DNA from: Diphasiastrum complanatum
Taxonomy: Eukaryota > Streptophyta > Lycopodiopsida > Lycopodiales > Lycopodiaceae
DNA length: 64,000 nucleotides
Direction of reading: 5' to 3'
Assembly (NCBI GenBank): GCA_029204225.1
Contig: CM055095.1
Location: 57,930,865-57,994,864 of the forward strand
Part shown: positions 11,331 through 21,864 of the stretch, piece after piece
Position numbering within the stretch: the stretch's first letter is position 1
How the letters are laid out: each line of letters starts with the position of its first letter
Program-made: the position numbers and the translations under genes
The notes under the pieces: model-generated
Told to the model about the DNA's origin: nothing
Seen by the model: the letters and a program-made list of their open reading frames with translations, nothing else
Databases searched by the model: none

Positions 11331-12037
11331 TGTCAAAAATTGCCTATGTTGGCAAATCGACCTATGTCGAATAATGTAAATTATGTACATAAGTGGGTCC
11401 CACACATGTGAGGCCATGGAGCCATTTGGAAAAACTATCCTAGAATAGGTTAGATCAAGTCTAAAAAGTGGATCAAGTCAATTTGACAGTGATTCCTACT
11501 TTATAGGACCTAAATCCTAGATTTATGGAGAAAATTGACCAGCTAGCCACCTACTTGGCATGACTCTAGGAATGAGGCTAGAATGGAAAATTAGGACAAG
11601 AAAGCCAAATTAACTTCCTTCAATACGTGCTGAAAATTCACCTAACTTTACAAAGGAAGAGGCTTTTCTATTTTGTGGATCCTCCGTAGTAAACACTTAG
11701 ATTATTTTTGAGAGCTCATTGGCAATCTCGAGTCTACTCCACATTTGTATTGAGTTTTGATGATCCAAGTGCAATCAAAGTGATATTACTTCCATTCTTT
11801 GTTTGTAGGCCATCATTTGAAGACAGCGTAATAGCTCGTACTGTAGGCTGTACCACGCATGTGTGAACTCGTATTTCCATATTTGATCAATGCTTTATAA
11901 TTGTTCTTGTTTGTTAAGTGCAAAATTGCTATTACAGATCAATTTTTGTATTGCAATAGATTGTTTAGCAAACATCCAATCACTCTTGTTGATCTTGTGT
12001 AGATACATTTAAGGTCCTAAAGTACTGTACTTTAACA
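11331..12037 (+). mobile_element. LTR of family 1, copy C (5' LTR)
   Basis: A 707-bp LTR beginning TGTCAAAAATTGCC and ending TTTAACA, directly followed by a primer-binding site at 12038. It is the reverse complement of copies A (3820-4511) and B (13805-14493) over its whole length, with roughly 80-85 percent similarity by eye. Downstream there is about 130 bp of matching leader and then unrelated DNA, so the body of the element is missing. Confidence 0.85.
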
Positions 12038-12050
12038 TGGTATCAGAGCC
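12038..12050 (+). other. Primer-binding site (initiator tRNA-Met)
   Basis: TGGTATCAGAGCC starts immediately after the LTR end ACA. It is complementary to the 3' end of plant initiator tRNA-Met and fixes copy C as a plus-strand 5' LTR. Confidence 0.9.
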
Positions 12051-12254
12051 AAGTACAAGAGTTTAGTGCTTGATCTAAAGACAAATCTATTTTTAGCAAG
12101 TTTTGTTGTTGGACTAGAATTGAGATGGCAAATTTGAATCTAAACTTTGAGGAAGAGATTTGATTCTAAACTTAGTGAGGGTCAAGATCTGTATTGTCCA
12201 CATGTGTGGGCACCTCCGAACCTGCATTTATTACTCAATTTGTTTTAGATCCAT

Positions 12255-12480
12255 AAATGCAATTGTATTATTTCTTGATGAGAAGATAATGGATTTCAAA
12301 GTATCAGCTACCGATCAATCTATCACATAAGTTTTAGTTCAGCATGCTTATCTTCACAAAGAGCTCAACATTCAGGATTTGAATCCAAATGATAGAGAAA
12401 ATGCAATGTAAGTATATGATTAGTATGTACATATTCAGATTAAATTTCTTTACCATTAGCATTTTCTTTATATCAAATTT
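12255..12480 (+). pseudogene. Inverted paralogous gene fragment
   Basis: The plus-strand frame MDFKVSATDQSIT, then VLVQHAYLHKELNIQDLNPN, copies the first exon of the pseudogene at 9865-10920, here ending at a proper GTAAGT donor (12408). The following intron-like sequence (CATATTCAGATTAAATTTC) also matches. The two copies are on opposite strands, separated by LTR C. The fragment lies in the internal region of the LTR element, so it may have been captured by it, or the whole area was duplicated in inverted orientation. Confidence 0.6.
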
Positions 12481-12839
12481 TTCTTGCACACTCCTTTCTA
12501 ATTAGGATACCCTTCTAGTAGGGAGACCACCTTAGAAGAGGATTAATCAACCAATAGAAGCATCATTTGAGTGGATCTTACTCATACTTACCCTACACAA
12601 CAACCTTTAGGATCATTTCTAACTCTATTAGTTGGGAGACCGCCATAATAGAACCTAGAAAAGAAATTAAAAGTACAACATTGACATCATTGTCGCTTTA
12701 TCGTTCATTCTATTGTTCATTGCTCTTATTTTCGTTAGTCTATTGCTTATTTCTCTATTCCATTTCCATGAATCTTTTTGACTATTTTTTTTCACAAGAG
12801 CTGAAACTTTCTAGCACCTTTCAATAATTCTCAATACTT

Positions 12840-13150
12840 TTCAACACCTGACATGAGTAACTTTAGATGCACATATCTATCTCTACATAACTCCAAATAA
12901 AACTTTAAGAGACATGTTTCTATGGTCATATAATACTTTTTAACGTAGACAAACCAAAAAAAATATTGTTAAAATCATGGTATTATGCACTCATATATGA
13001 TATTTCCAGTTTTAGTGATTTTTATCAGCACTTAAAAGGGTAACTTTGAATGCACGTATCTATCTCTATAGATCCCCAAATTCAATTTTACATTCAATTT
13101 ATAGCCTGTCTATTCTTAAAAATGTTATATGATTATAGAAAATATCAAAG
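12840..13150. repeat. Imperfect tandem duplication, about 180 bp unit
   Basis: The phrase GAGTAACTTTAGATGCACATATCTATCTCTA near 12855 recurs as GGGTAACTTTGAATGCACGTATCTATCTCTA near 13038, with related sequence after each. The remaining DNA between 12480 and 13290 is AT-rich and shows nothing else I recognise. Confidence 0.45.
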
Positions 13151-13296
13151 TTTCATCAGTACCCCCACATGCTTGACACATCAAATCTTACATATAAGTT
13201 GCTCAAAATGAAGGTCTCAAAAATTTTAATCAATAAATGTATATATGAAGAACAAAAATGTGAAAGGATTTGATTTGATTCATCATAGTTTATGAT

Positions 13297-13614
13297 TTAT
13301 GATATTTTGAATAAGTGCTTGAAATGCACACTTTTGTGGGCATTTTGTGATGACTCTATTATTAATTTCACTGGCCTATCAAAATATTCTTGATCATTTG
13401 CACAAGAAACAAATTTATTAGCACCATTGAAAGAGTGTAAGGTTAAGAATGTGTCCTTTTGGAAAGTCATGCGGGATCTAGCCCCACTATCAATCCACCA
13501 AGTGTCCTTTGAGTTGCTTTTGTTTGTTGGAGTGGATGTAGATGCCATCAAAGATGAGATCTCATAATATCCATCCTCTTCATATGCAAGGTTCCCTTGT
13601 TTGTCCTCCTCCAC
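13297..13614 (-). pseudogene. Copia protease fragment
   Basis: A 105-residue minus-strand ORF with acidic N-terminal part and the Copia protease signature TWWIDSGARSRMTF, where D-S-G is the active site. In complete elements a gag of some 250-300 residues lies before it; here only about 170 bp of leader separates it from the primer-binding site at 13792. The gag has therefore been deleted. The ORF stops at 13297 with no integrase or reverse transcriptase after it. Confidence 0.8.
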
Positions 13615-13791
13615 TTGTGCTCTTAGCCTCTAGAGGACCTGATTTCAGCCTAGATTAATTAGACCCCTACCAAGTTTGGGATTAAATCTCCTCACCAAAA
13701 TCAAGATTCTAGCTTGCCCTCTCAATTTTTTAGCACCAAAACTTGCTAAAAATGGATTTGCATTAGATCAATGGCTTATGCTCTTGTACTT

Positions 13792-13804
13792 GGCTCTGAT
13801 ACCA
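13792..13804 (-). other. Primer-binding site (initiator tRNA-Met)
   Basis: The minus strand reads TGGTATCAGAGCC directly after the LTR end CACA at 13805, so LTR B is the 5' LTR of a minus-strand element. Confidence 0.9.
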
Positions 13805-14493
13805 TGTGAAAGTATTGTACTTTAGAACCATAAATGGATCTACAAAAGATCCACAAGAGTGATTGGATGCTTGCTTAACAATCTACCAAAAAACTAGACA
13901 CAAAAAAGTTGATCTAGATTGGCAATTTGACAAAAAAACAAGCATTAACAATCAAAAGCATTGATCAACATTGAAATCCGAGCCCACAGGTGTGTAATAT
14001 AGGCTTTAGTACGGCCTTCAACCTGATAAACAAGTAGAAATTTATTTGGTTTCATTTGGATCACAAAAACTCAATGTACATAGTGAACTAGCTTGAGATT
14101 GCCAATGAGCTCCAAAAATATTCTATCTTATCACTATGGGAGCTTGGAATACATATGAAATTCTACTTCCTTCTTGAAGTCAGGTGGATTTCCAACATCT
14201 AATAAGAAAGTTAACTCACTCTTCTTGCCCTAAAATGAAGCCCTAGCCTAGATCCTAGAGTTATGCTTGGTAGGTAGCTAGTTGGTCAAATTTTCACCTT
14301 AAACTTAGGTGTAGGACCTATAAAGTAGGGATGACCACCAAATAGACATGACCAACTCGCTTGACTTGACCTAAGAGACATTAGGAGTGGGTTGCCACAT
14401 GACATCTTGGCTTTACATGTGTGGAACCCAATTATACACAATATTTACAATGTTCTACATGGCTAGATTTGCCAAATTAGGCTATTTTTCACA
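13805..14493 (-). mobile_element. LTR of family 1, copy B (5' LTR)
   Basis: A 689-bp LTR (TGTGAAAG to TTTCACA on the plus strand), close to copy A and in the same orientation. It is the 5' LTR for the truncated element carrying the protease at 13297-13614. Its outer end at 14493 abuts the glutaredoxin pseudogene directly. No partner 3' LTR is in the window. Confidence 0.88.
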
Positions 14494-14850
14494 AGTTGTG
14501 GTACTAGAGTCCCATTGATGTGAGCAGTCATCAACCGATCGAGGCTACCAACAAGTTTTCCTCCAACATATATAGCAGGCAAAGCCTAGCCACTCCCCAA
14601 GCTCGAGAGCACCTTCTCAATCTCTACCCCCAGGCTCCTTGTCCAATTTGTAGACGGTCGGATTGACTCCTAGGCTAAAAAACGAACGCTTCACAACATG
14701 GCACATGAAGCATGAGCTCATTGCAAAGACCACAACAGGGTTTTCAGTCACTAATTTTTCTACCCTCTCCATAGGAGATGACAAACGAGATGTTACTTCG
14801 GACGGACTCAGAAGATGCAAAGTAGATCTTGAACTATTCAAGACCTCCAT
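14494..14850 (-). pseudogene. CC-type (ROXY) glutaredoxin pseudogene, cut by an LTR
   Basis: CC-type glutaredoxins are land-plant proteins that act with TGA transcription factors and use a Cys-rich active site and glutathione. Here ATG 14850 gives an N-terminal part of about 25 residues, then ERVEKLVTENPVVVFAMSSC, the active site CFMC (Cys47 and Cys50; family members usually have CCMC or CCMS), and VNPTVYKLDKEPGG. A frameshift follows, then EIEKVLSSLGSG, a TAG stop in place of a likely Gln, and the conserved glutathione-binding part YVGGKLVGSLDRLMTAHING. The sequence ends at LVPQL exactly where the LTR at 13805-14493 begins, so the C-terminal tail (usually ending GALWL) is missing. One frameshift, one stop and the LTR insertion make it dead. 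Confidence 0.88.
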
Positions 14851-15299
14851 ATCTGAAAGATTCACCCTCGGCTTGAAGCTCTACACGTAAGATTGCATAC
14901 TAATTCGAACTCTTAACAGTCAGACAATTTTTCTTTGAAGGAATCAACTCATTAACTGGTTTCTGCACTTCTTTCAATCTATACTTCAGATATTTCTTCT
15001 TTCTTAACTATATCAATAACAAAGATAATTGTCAGATGCCTTCAACAATCTTAAGAGGAAATTGAGAAACATCACTTTGTTTGACTACTTGGCACAGATA
15101 CCTGCCTTCAAATTTTCAAGCAGATCTGATGAAAGCAAAGAATTTCTATCATCTATCTTCTAGATGCTTGATATGATGACCAGCTCATGTTGGCTTATTG
15201 AGGTCATTGCCTGATGGGGCAAGGGAAATAGGAAGAATGAGAACGGGGAAGAGAGCAAGAATATTGTTGTTATGGCCATATTAAGCTACGGACATCAAA
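14851..15299. other. No recognisable feature
   Basis: AT-rich DNA upstream of the glutaredoxin pseudogene (its former promoter side). I see no further exon, repeat copy or RNA gene. Confidence 0.5.
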
Positions 15300-15752
15300 T
15301 AGTCCTAATATGGTAGACCGGACCTCCAGTGTTTGAGATGGTCACACCTAGATTTAATTCCACATCGAGGCTTGTTGGTGACTAATGACCTTGAGAAGAC
15401 CCAAACACTATAATTGAGACATATGGAGTAGTGCATATACGTGTGACTAATATAGGCTAGAGGTATGCATGAAGAGCTGTGACCTATTTATAGTTGAGCT
15501 ACATGGGGATTGCATGTGGTCATGCATAGGATCCTACTCTCTATATATTGAGGTAGTGATTATCCCATCGACGACTTTGGTCTAGGTTACCTGTTAAGCT
15601 CTTCTCCTCTTGCTATCACATGGCATGGCTTGGGGGCTAGATCCAGGAGGATTCTTCGAGAGGGATCTAGGATTGGTTGGGTGGTTTTGCTCCACAGTCT
15701 CTCTTGTGTTTTCCTATCCTCATCTTAGGGGTTTTCCCTAGAGGTCATTACA
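15300..15752 (+). mobile_element. End of a 5' LTR, target of the nested insertion
   Basis: The sequence has LTR character: a TATATATTGAGG element near 15545, a pyrimidine-rich leader and an end CATTACA. Removing the inserted element 15757-19032 and one copy of its ATTGG duplication joins this end to T-TGGTATCAGAGCC at 19034-19047, which is the standard LTR end plus primer-binding site. The LTR start is uncertain because no second copy is in the window. Confidence 0.7.
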
Positions 15753-15756
15753 TTGG

Positions 15757-16580
15757 TGCTGATTTCACACGTGTGGATTGTCCACAACATGTACTTGTGA
15801 TCTCCTAAGGTGTGTAGATGCACCAAGATCAAGACTAGATTGAGATTCAAGATCTATCTTTGATTTTATGGCAAAAACACACTACTACATGCATTCAATC
15901 ACTTCCAACTCTCACTCACACGTGTGAGAAGTATTCAAAAATTATTCCAAGTAAAAAAAGGTGCTCTCCTCGGGTAGAGAGAGAAAGACCATCATGAGCT
16001 CTCGGGTAGAGAGAGAAAGCTAGAAATCCAATGACTCTCAAAATTCACACAATCACCAAATCAACTAGATCCAAATGAAGAGTACAATGATACTAGTAGA
16101 CCCACAAGCTACCACTATGCTTAACTATAATTGGACCACACTTTGCCACCTCTTAATCCTATTGGACCATTGATCCATGCACCTCTAAATTCTATTGGAC
16201 CATTTTCAAGCAAACCTCAAATTCTATTGGACCACTCATGGTTCCACCTCTAAATCCTATTGGACCTCTTAAACTTCGTCAAACAAAATCATTACACTTG
16301 TCTACGCTCTAATTGGCACGAGTTTGGCCTCCTACTCTATTTTGGCTCAATAGTGGCATTACAAGTGGAAATGGATAATTTGCATTCTATGTCAAATTTG
16401 ACCCTATCAACATCCTACACCTAAATGCTTGACTATGAAATTCTATGAGACCCCTATATCAAACATTTTTTATTAATTTTACAATTATCCACACGTGGGA
16501 ACATCCTCCACACATGTGAGATTCACTTACAAACTACTATCATAAAAAATACCAAGCTAGATCTTTGCCAATTTCTCACA
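15757..16580 (-). repeat. 3' LTR of the family 2 element
   Basis: An 824-bp LTR from TGCTGATTTCACACG to AATTTCTCACA on the plus strand. It contains two copies of a CTCGGGTAGAGAGAGAAA motif and several CTATTGGACCA repeats. It matches 18208-19032 from end to end. Confidence 0.95.
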
Positions 16581-16594
16581 CCCCTCCTCAAAAA
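16581..16594 (-). other. Polypurine tract
   Basis: The minus strand reads TTTTTTGAGGAGGGG immediately before the LTR start TGTGAGAAATTGG. This is the expected plus-strand primer site and confirms the minus orientation. Confidence 0.88.
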
Positions 16595-16615
16595 ATAGCT
16601 TGGAAAGGTACTAGA

Positions 16616-17449
16616 TCACTTGAGAAGTTTGTAAATCTTTTTGAGTGGATCCTTTGGTATGCATGAGAAGTGAAGATCAGCCAAGGGATCCATCATAGTA
16701 GCACCCTCACCATATCCATGATAAGATCTCTTTGGTAGTTTCCAATGCCTTTGAAGAGTGCTCCACCAATATGCCACTATGATCATGGGCTTTCTCCATG
16801 CTTGATGATGATCTTTGCTTTGAAAGTTCCACTTGCATGATGGATGCACCATAAATAGAGAAATCTGAGGCTTCCAAGCCTCGAAAGGATCATGGAGATC
16901 AAGATCATAAGATGTGAAACAATGATGATTATCAAGATTATGCTTTCTAGCTTGACTAGTCCACATACAATGAACTATATCCATGATGGATCTAATCTTG
17001 ATATCAAAGACTATCTTGATCTTTTTTAGGCTAGTTACTCTCTCAAGGATGTAAGTGTCCACTTTGGATGCTTCACTTAATCTCAAGAGGAGTTTACAAT
17101 TTGCCTCAAATTTGGAAGATTTGATTTCTAAGAGTGAGGAGCCTAGAGGTGTTCTTAGCCTCATAGATGGACTTGAGACAACCCCAACTTCCTTGGATGT
17201 AGAACAATCACCAATCTCCCTCAATATCTCATTAGAGACATCCATCTTAATGTAGTGGAGAGCCATCCTAACTCTCTTCTTGTATTTTTGTACTTCTTGA
17301 AGGACTTGAGGCTCCTCCTCAATCCCAAGTACAATGTCCATCACATCTTGGAGTATCAAGATGGACTCCATCCTCAACTTCCATATTGAATAATTGGAAG
17401 CAGACAATCTCTCACTTGGTTGCAACAAGTATGAACTCATTGAAGTCAT
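16616..17449 (-). CDS. Gag-like ORF of the non-autonomous element
   Basis: A 277-residue ORF from ATG 17449 to TAG near 16616. The first 80 residues are a Copia gag head: SERLSASNYSIWKLRMESIL, then DVMDIVLGIEEEPQVLQEVQ and KYKKRVRMALHYIKMDVSNE. This is closely related to the gag at 1842-3072. After about residue 85 the reading departs from gag (SSPSMRLRTPLGSS). Residues 105-150 contain another gag-derived block in a different arrangement (FEANCKLLLRLSEASKVDTY), and the C-terminal 110 residues are Trp- and His-rich and unrecognised. It has no zinc knuckle. It looks like a chimera of rearranged gag pieces; whether it is made as a protein is unknown. Confidence 0.7.
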   Translation of the reverse strand: MTSMSSYLLQPSERLSASNYSIWKLRMESILILQDVMDIVLGIEEEPQVLQEVQKYKKRVRMALHYIKMDVSNEILREIGDCSTSKEVGVVSSPSMRLRTPLGSSLLEIKSSKFEANCKLLLRLSEASKVDTYILERVTSLKKIKIVFDIKIRSIMDIVHCMWTSQARKHNLDNHHCFTSYDLDLHDPFEAWKPQISLFMVHPSCKWNFQSKDHHQAWRKPMIIVAYWWSTLQRHWKLPKRSYHGYGEGATMMDPLADLHFSCIPKDPLKKIYKLLK

Positions 17450-18194
17450 GTAAAGTGGCGATAAATAAAAGTGATGAACAAAAAATGTTGCTTCTCTCTC
17501 ACTATAGGATCCAATAATGGTGTGCTACCATCTCCTATGCAAGATCTTGCAACAAACTGTGAGATGATTCTCACTAGCTATCTCAATCTCTCCAAAACTA
17601 GATCTACTTCACATCAAATGATGGAGTATGGGCAAAGTTAGGATCAAACACTCTTAGCACATGTGAAATATACTAAGAAACCAAATTTGACTCAAATACA
17701 ATGATATTGCATGAAACAAAATGGCTAAGATCTCAAAACAGTGCCTAGATCACATATAGATGAGATTGGTAAGCATTCAACTGTGATTTTGGATCAAACA
17801 AGAAATCTCTTGACCAAACCAAATGTGTCCACCCAGGTCTAGGTGCCCTACCTAGCCCTCTTCAAAAGCTTATAACTTTTGATTGGCTCAACCAAATGGA
17901 ATGAAACTAATTGCATCAGAAACTAGACAAAAATAGCTTCAAAACAAGCTCTCTAGCAAGATTTTTGGATCAAACTTTGAAAGAGAACTCCAAAACTAAA
18001 ATTGGATGTTCCTCACACGTGTCTGAGCACCTGATTTTGGATAGTACCAGGTCAGACCCAATCAATGCCCTATTGATCTCTTTTGATCCAAAATTGGACA
18101 AGATAGCTAGTAAATTGGATCTTGACAATTTCTAGCTCAAGATTGATCAATAGTTTTCACTCAAATGGATCAAAATGCATGGTAACCTTAAGTA
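17450..18194 (-). other. 5' leader of the family 2 element
   Basis: Untranslated leader between the primer-binding site and the gag ATG. It is homologous to 3194-3819, which ties families 1/2 and the old Copia element into one lineage. A short plus-strand ORF (17911-18135) is a shadow. Confidence 0.75.
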
Positions 18195-18207
18195 GGCTCT
18201 GATACCA
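18195..18207 (-). other. Primer-binding site (initiator tRNA-Met)
   Basis: The minus strand reads TGGTATCAGAGCC directly after the LTR end AACA at 18208. Confidence 0.93.
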
Positions 18208-19032
18208 TGTTGATTTCACACGTGTGGATTTTCCACAACATGTACTTGTGATCTCCTAAGGTGTGTAGATGCACCAAGATCAAGACTAGATTGAGATTCA
18301 AGATCTATCTTTGATTCTATGGCAAAAACACACTACTACATGCATTCAATCACTTCCAACTCTCACTCACACGTGTGGGAAGTATTCAAAAATTATTCTA
18401 AGTAAAAACAAGCTGCTCTCCTCGGGTAGAGAGAGAAAAACCATCATGAGCTCTCGGGTAGAGAGAGAAATCTAGAAATTCAATGACTCTCAAAATCCAC
18501 ACAATCACCAAATCAATTAGGTCCAAATGAGGAGTACAATGATACTAGTAGATCCACGAGCTACCACTATGCTTAACTATAATTGGACCACACTTTGCCA
18601 CCTCTTAATCCTATTGGACCATTGATCCATGCACCTCTAAATTCTATTGGACCATTTTCAAGCAAATCTCAAATTCTATTGGACCACTTATGGTTCCACC
18701 TCTAAATCCTATTGGACCTCTTAAACTTCATCAAACAAAAGCATTACACTTGTCTACACTCTAATTGGCACGAGTTTGGCCTCCTACTCTATTTTGGCTC
18801 AATAGTGGCATTACAAGTGGAAATGGATAATTTGTCATCTATGCCAAATTTGACCCTATCAACATCCTACACCTAAATGCTTGACTATGAAATTTTATGA
18901 GACCCCTATATCAAACATTTTTTATTTACTTTACAATTCTTCACACGTGGGAACATCCTCCACACATGTGAGATTCACTTACAAACTTCTATCATAAAAA
19001 ATACCAAACTAGATTTTTGCCAATTTCTCACA
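18208..19032 (-). repeat. 5' LTR of the family 2 element
   Basis: An 825-bp LTR from TGTTGATTTCACACG to AATTTCTCACA on the plus strand, the partner of 15757-16580. Differences between the two are scattered single-base changes. Confidence 0.95.
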
Positions 19033-19047
19033 ATTGGTATCAGAGCC
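19033..19047 (+). other. Target duplication and split primer-binding site
   Basis: ATTGG (target-site duplication) continues into TATCAGAGCC. Together they show TTGGTATCAGAGCC, the primer-binding site of the older plus-strand LTR element whose LTR ends at 15752. The younger element landed inside this site and the duplication kept it readable on the right side. Confidence 0.9.
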
Positions 19048-21732
19048 CGGCTAAGATGCAATTTTTGGATGGGATGGAGAGAAGTTCTACATCAAATCGG
19101 AATTGGAACACACTTGGATTCACATCCCGGTTGGAGTGCTGTTTTTTCAAGGAAAATTGGGTTTGGATTCACTAATTCTTGGTTGTAGCATGCTTTTCAA
19201 ACTTGGTGGTAGAGTGCTCTTCTCCTTGTTTGATTTGGTTTGAGATGCTATGGATTAGTGTGGGATTCATTCTTATTTTCTGAAGCCTTAGAAAAAATTC
19301 TGTTTGAAGTAGGATGATCTGATTGAAGAGATCCACTTTCTTGTTCAAATCTGTTTTTTAGATGAGTGATTTACATGAGTCCACAATGTTTTGGACAATT
19401 TTGATTCAGATTAGTAGCAGGCTATTTTGTTGATAGATTGATAGGAGTCAATTTATCTAGGATACATAAGCTGACTGTTGCTAGAAATCTTGGAATGTGA
19501 GGATTTATGGTTTCAGACTAATCCTCTTGTGAAGCATGCAAACTGTGAACAAGAAAATTGAAAACAATGATTGGAAAATGTAAATTGGTGACCCTCCAAG
19601 CTGTGACAGATTTAGAGTTTGGATTGTGGATGCATTCTAGATTAATGGTGGATGCAAATGAGTTCTTAGAACTCATGTGATCCTGTAGGTTGCAGACTCG
19701 AGGAGGTTTGATTGAAAAATCTATTTCCTCTCAATCTCAGTAAAATCTGATTTGGTGAGGGTTGAGACCTCTGTTCAGATAAAAGCAAGTGTAGAGAGGG
19801 TCGCAACAATGCTTGTTTGCATGGAGTAGAAAAAAAAACTGTGCAGAAGAGTTGCATGATTGGAAACTTGTTTAGAAACCTTTGTTCAAAGTAAGTGAGG
19901 TCATAGAGGGATGCAGTAATAACTTGTTTTAACAAAGAGTGAAAACTTAGAAAATTAAATCTCTGGTAACTGTAACCAACGACTGCTAAACATCCATCTT
20001 GGAGTCAAGATGAAGCAGATTCGATCTGGGAATCCTTTTGATTCTGCCGGGATCTTCTGGTTCATGCTTCATGCCCTATGGAATCCTCACATGAGAGGAT
20101 TTGTGAGTGATTTAGGGTCGTGGGAAGCCTTTGAGGTTTCCTTCCAGCTGTTGATGCGCACCATCAGACCTGCAAAACAGCAATTGAATGCTGGTTCTGT
20201 GATGGATGAGGCTTGAAAATATGTTATTCAAGCGCTGTGGAAAGTTGTGGGGAGCGCAATGCTTCATTGCATTCTATCTTCAACTGACAGACAATCGAGC
20301 AGCCTCTTGACCTTCAAATTCCTTGCGCTCTCTCGTTGGTGGAGGTCGTGGCTGGAAAGCCATTTGGTGGCGGCTGTTGCAAGTCGGTTAACCTAAAAAA
20401 AAAAATTGTGGCTCGTGTGATTGAGGCCTCACCTTTTGGACTTGATTCTCATGCATTTGCATGGTTTCTCCAAGAGCTATAGCATGTTGCATGCCAAAAA
20501 ACTGAGTTTTGGGAAGTCTTGCACTCCTGGTAGTGGTGAAATTCACCTGTACCCACAGTTGGGAATGAAATTACCGATACTCCGAATTCTTTTTTGGGGA
20601 TTTGTTGAGAAAATAATTTTATTATCCTAACGTTTTGCCCATGTGATTGGATCCATGGATTTAGGATTGGCAATAGAGTTTTTTCATGGTAATTTTTTTC
20701 CAGGCAAGTGCCTTGTAAGTGGAAATTTAATTTCCTGATACTGTGTTTTTTAAGTTTAACTCTGGAATAGAAATATTCCTAGTTAATAGAGTTAAATGAT
20801 ATTTTCGGTTCTTCCTTTGGACTCGGTGATGCACCGATAGGTTTATCCTAAAAGCTTTTGATCGTTAGGATTGAGAAAACTAAAGTTTTTTTATATACTT
20901 GTTAAAGTGAATGAAGTGGAATAAGGTTGTAATTTTTGAAAAGTAGCTCTATATTCGATTAAAACACATATATCGAATATTGTAAAGAGTACTTGGATCC
21001 GAATATTATTGATTCAGGCAACTTTAACAAAGCAATGAAAAAGAATTGTATGGTCAAAAATGGAAGTAGCCTAGCATCTACTTGTGTCAATGGAATTTTC
21101 AAGGACCTTCGCTAAAAGAATTTTCGGGTGACCGAAAAATCTAAGGGAGGAAGAAAATAAGACACCTGAATAGGTAAATGTGATAGTGTTGTGTAATTTG
21201 GATTGGTTAAGAATCCATGTAAGGAAATTGAATAACACCGGTTTTTTGAATTCACTAAGTTGAATTTATTTTGAATATCTATAGGACCATGAGTTGACCC
21301 TATTTGTTATTGGAAATTGTGACATGGAACGAGAATGACACTTGGTTCACATTTGTATTGTAAAGCACCTTATTCCTAAGAGTTGTTAACTCCCAGATGC
21401 TAGGAATTCAAGATGATAGTACCAACCATAGGGGTTGTTTTATGTGACGGTAATACCATGTGCAGATTCTTGTTAAATCACAAATTTGTAAATGGATTAT
21501 TACGATCCATTAAGAACAAACATGGAGGTACTTTGGTAATTGGTGAAATAGATATGTGCTTATCTGGTATTGGAAATCCAGATAGAGTTTTTAAGATCTC
21601 TGGATTATCGAATAATGTAGTTAAAGATCTTCTTGAAGGAATTGAATTCCTTGTACCATTTCAGATATAGATATTGGATATCTATTGGTTTATGCTTCAA
21701 CTATTTTGAGTTTTTTTCTTTTGATTTCTTTT
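19048..21732 (+). other. Internal region of the older plus-strand element, decayed
   Basis: Follows the split primer-binding site, so the first part is its leader. Short ORFs (20010-20216, 20421-20630, 21413-21670) show no motif I can name. The 85-residue ORF at 21413 (including VVLCDGNTMCRFLL) is the longest and is unrecognised. No protease or zinc-knuckle motif is visible. Confidence 0.4.
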
Positions 21733-21864
21733 ATGAATGCACTTGGGTTACTTGAATTGTTTATGAACGAGGTTTCTCGTCCATACCAAGGTCAATGCCT
21801 AGTGGTATTCTTAGATGATATTGTCATCTATTGTGAAAACTTAAGGAAATGGAAAATTCAATAG
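21733..21864 (+). pseudogene. Gypsy reverse transcriptase fragment
   Basis: The plus frame reads FMNEVSRPYQGQCLVVFLDD followed by IVIYCEN. This matches the core of Ty3/Gypsy reverse transcriptase (FMNEVFRPY...VVFLDDIL/VIYS), where the two Asp of FLDD bind metal. The conserved block before it (FGL.NAP..F) is damaged and the frame stops at 21864. Only about 44 residues are legible. Confidence 0.85.

Larger units (their letters stand above)
15757..19032 (-). mobile_element. Complete non-autonomous LTR retrotransposon (family 2)
   Basis: A 3276-bp insertion on the minus strand flanked by the 5-bp duplication ATTGG (15752-15756 and 19033-19037). The order on the minus strand is 5' LTR 19032-18208, primer-binding site 18207-18195, leader, one ORF 17449-16616, polypurine tract 16594-16581, 3' LTR 16580-15757. 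There is no protease, integrase or reverse transcriptase, so it must have been moved by enzymes of another element. The leader and gag are related to the older element at 905-3819. The LTRs are about 96 percent identical by eye, so it is a fairly young insertion. Confidence 0.93.

Noticed and set aside
19033-19060. Reading the LTR at 18208-19032 as a plus-strand 5' LTR with the primer site at 19035
   Set aside because: The purine tract at 16581, the minus-strand primer site at 18195-18207 and the ATTGG duplication show the element is on the minus strand; the plus-strand site belongs to the older target.
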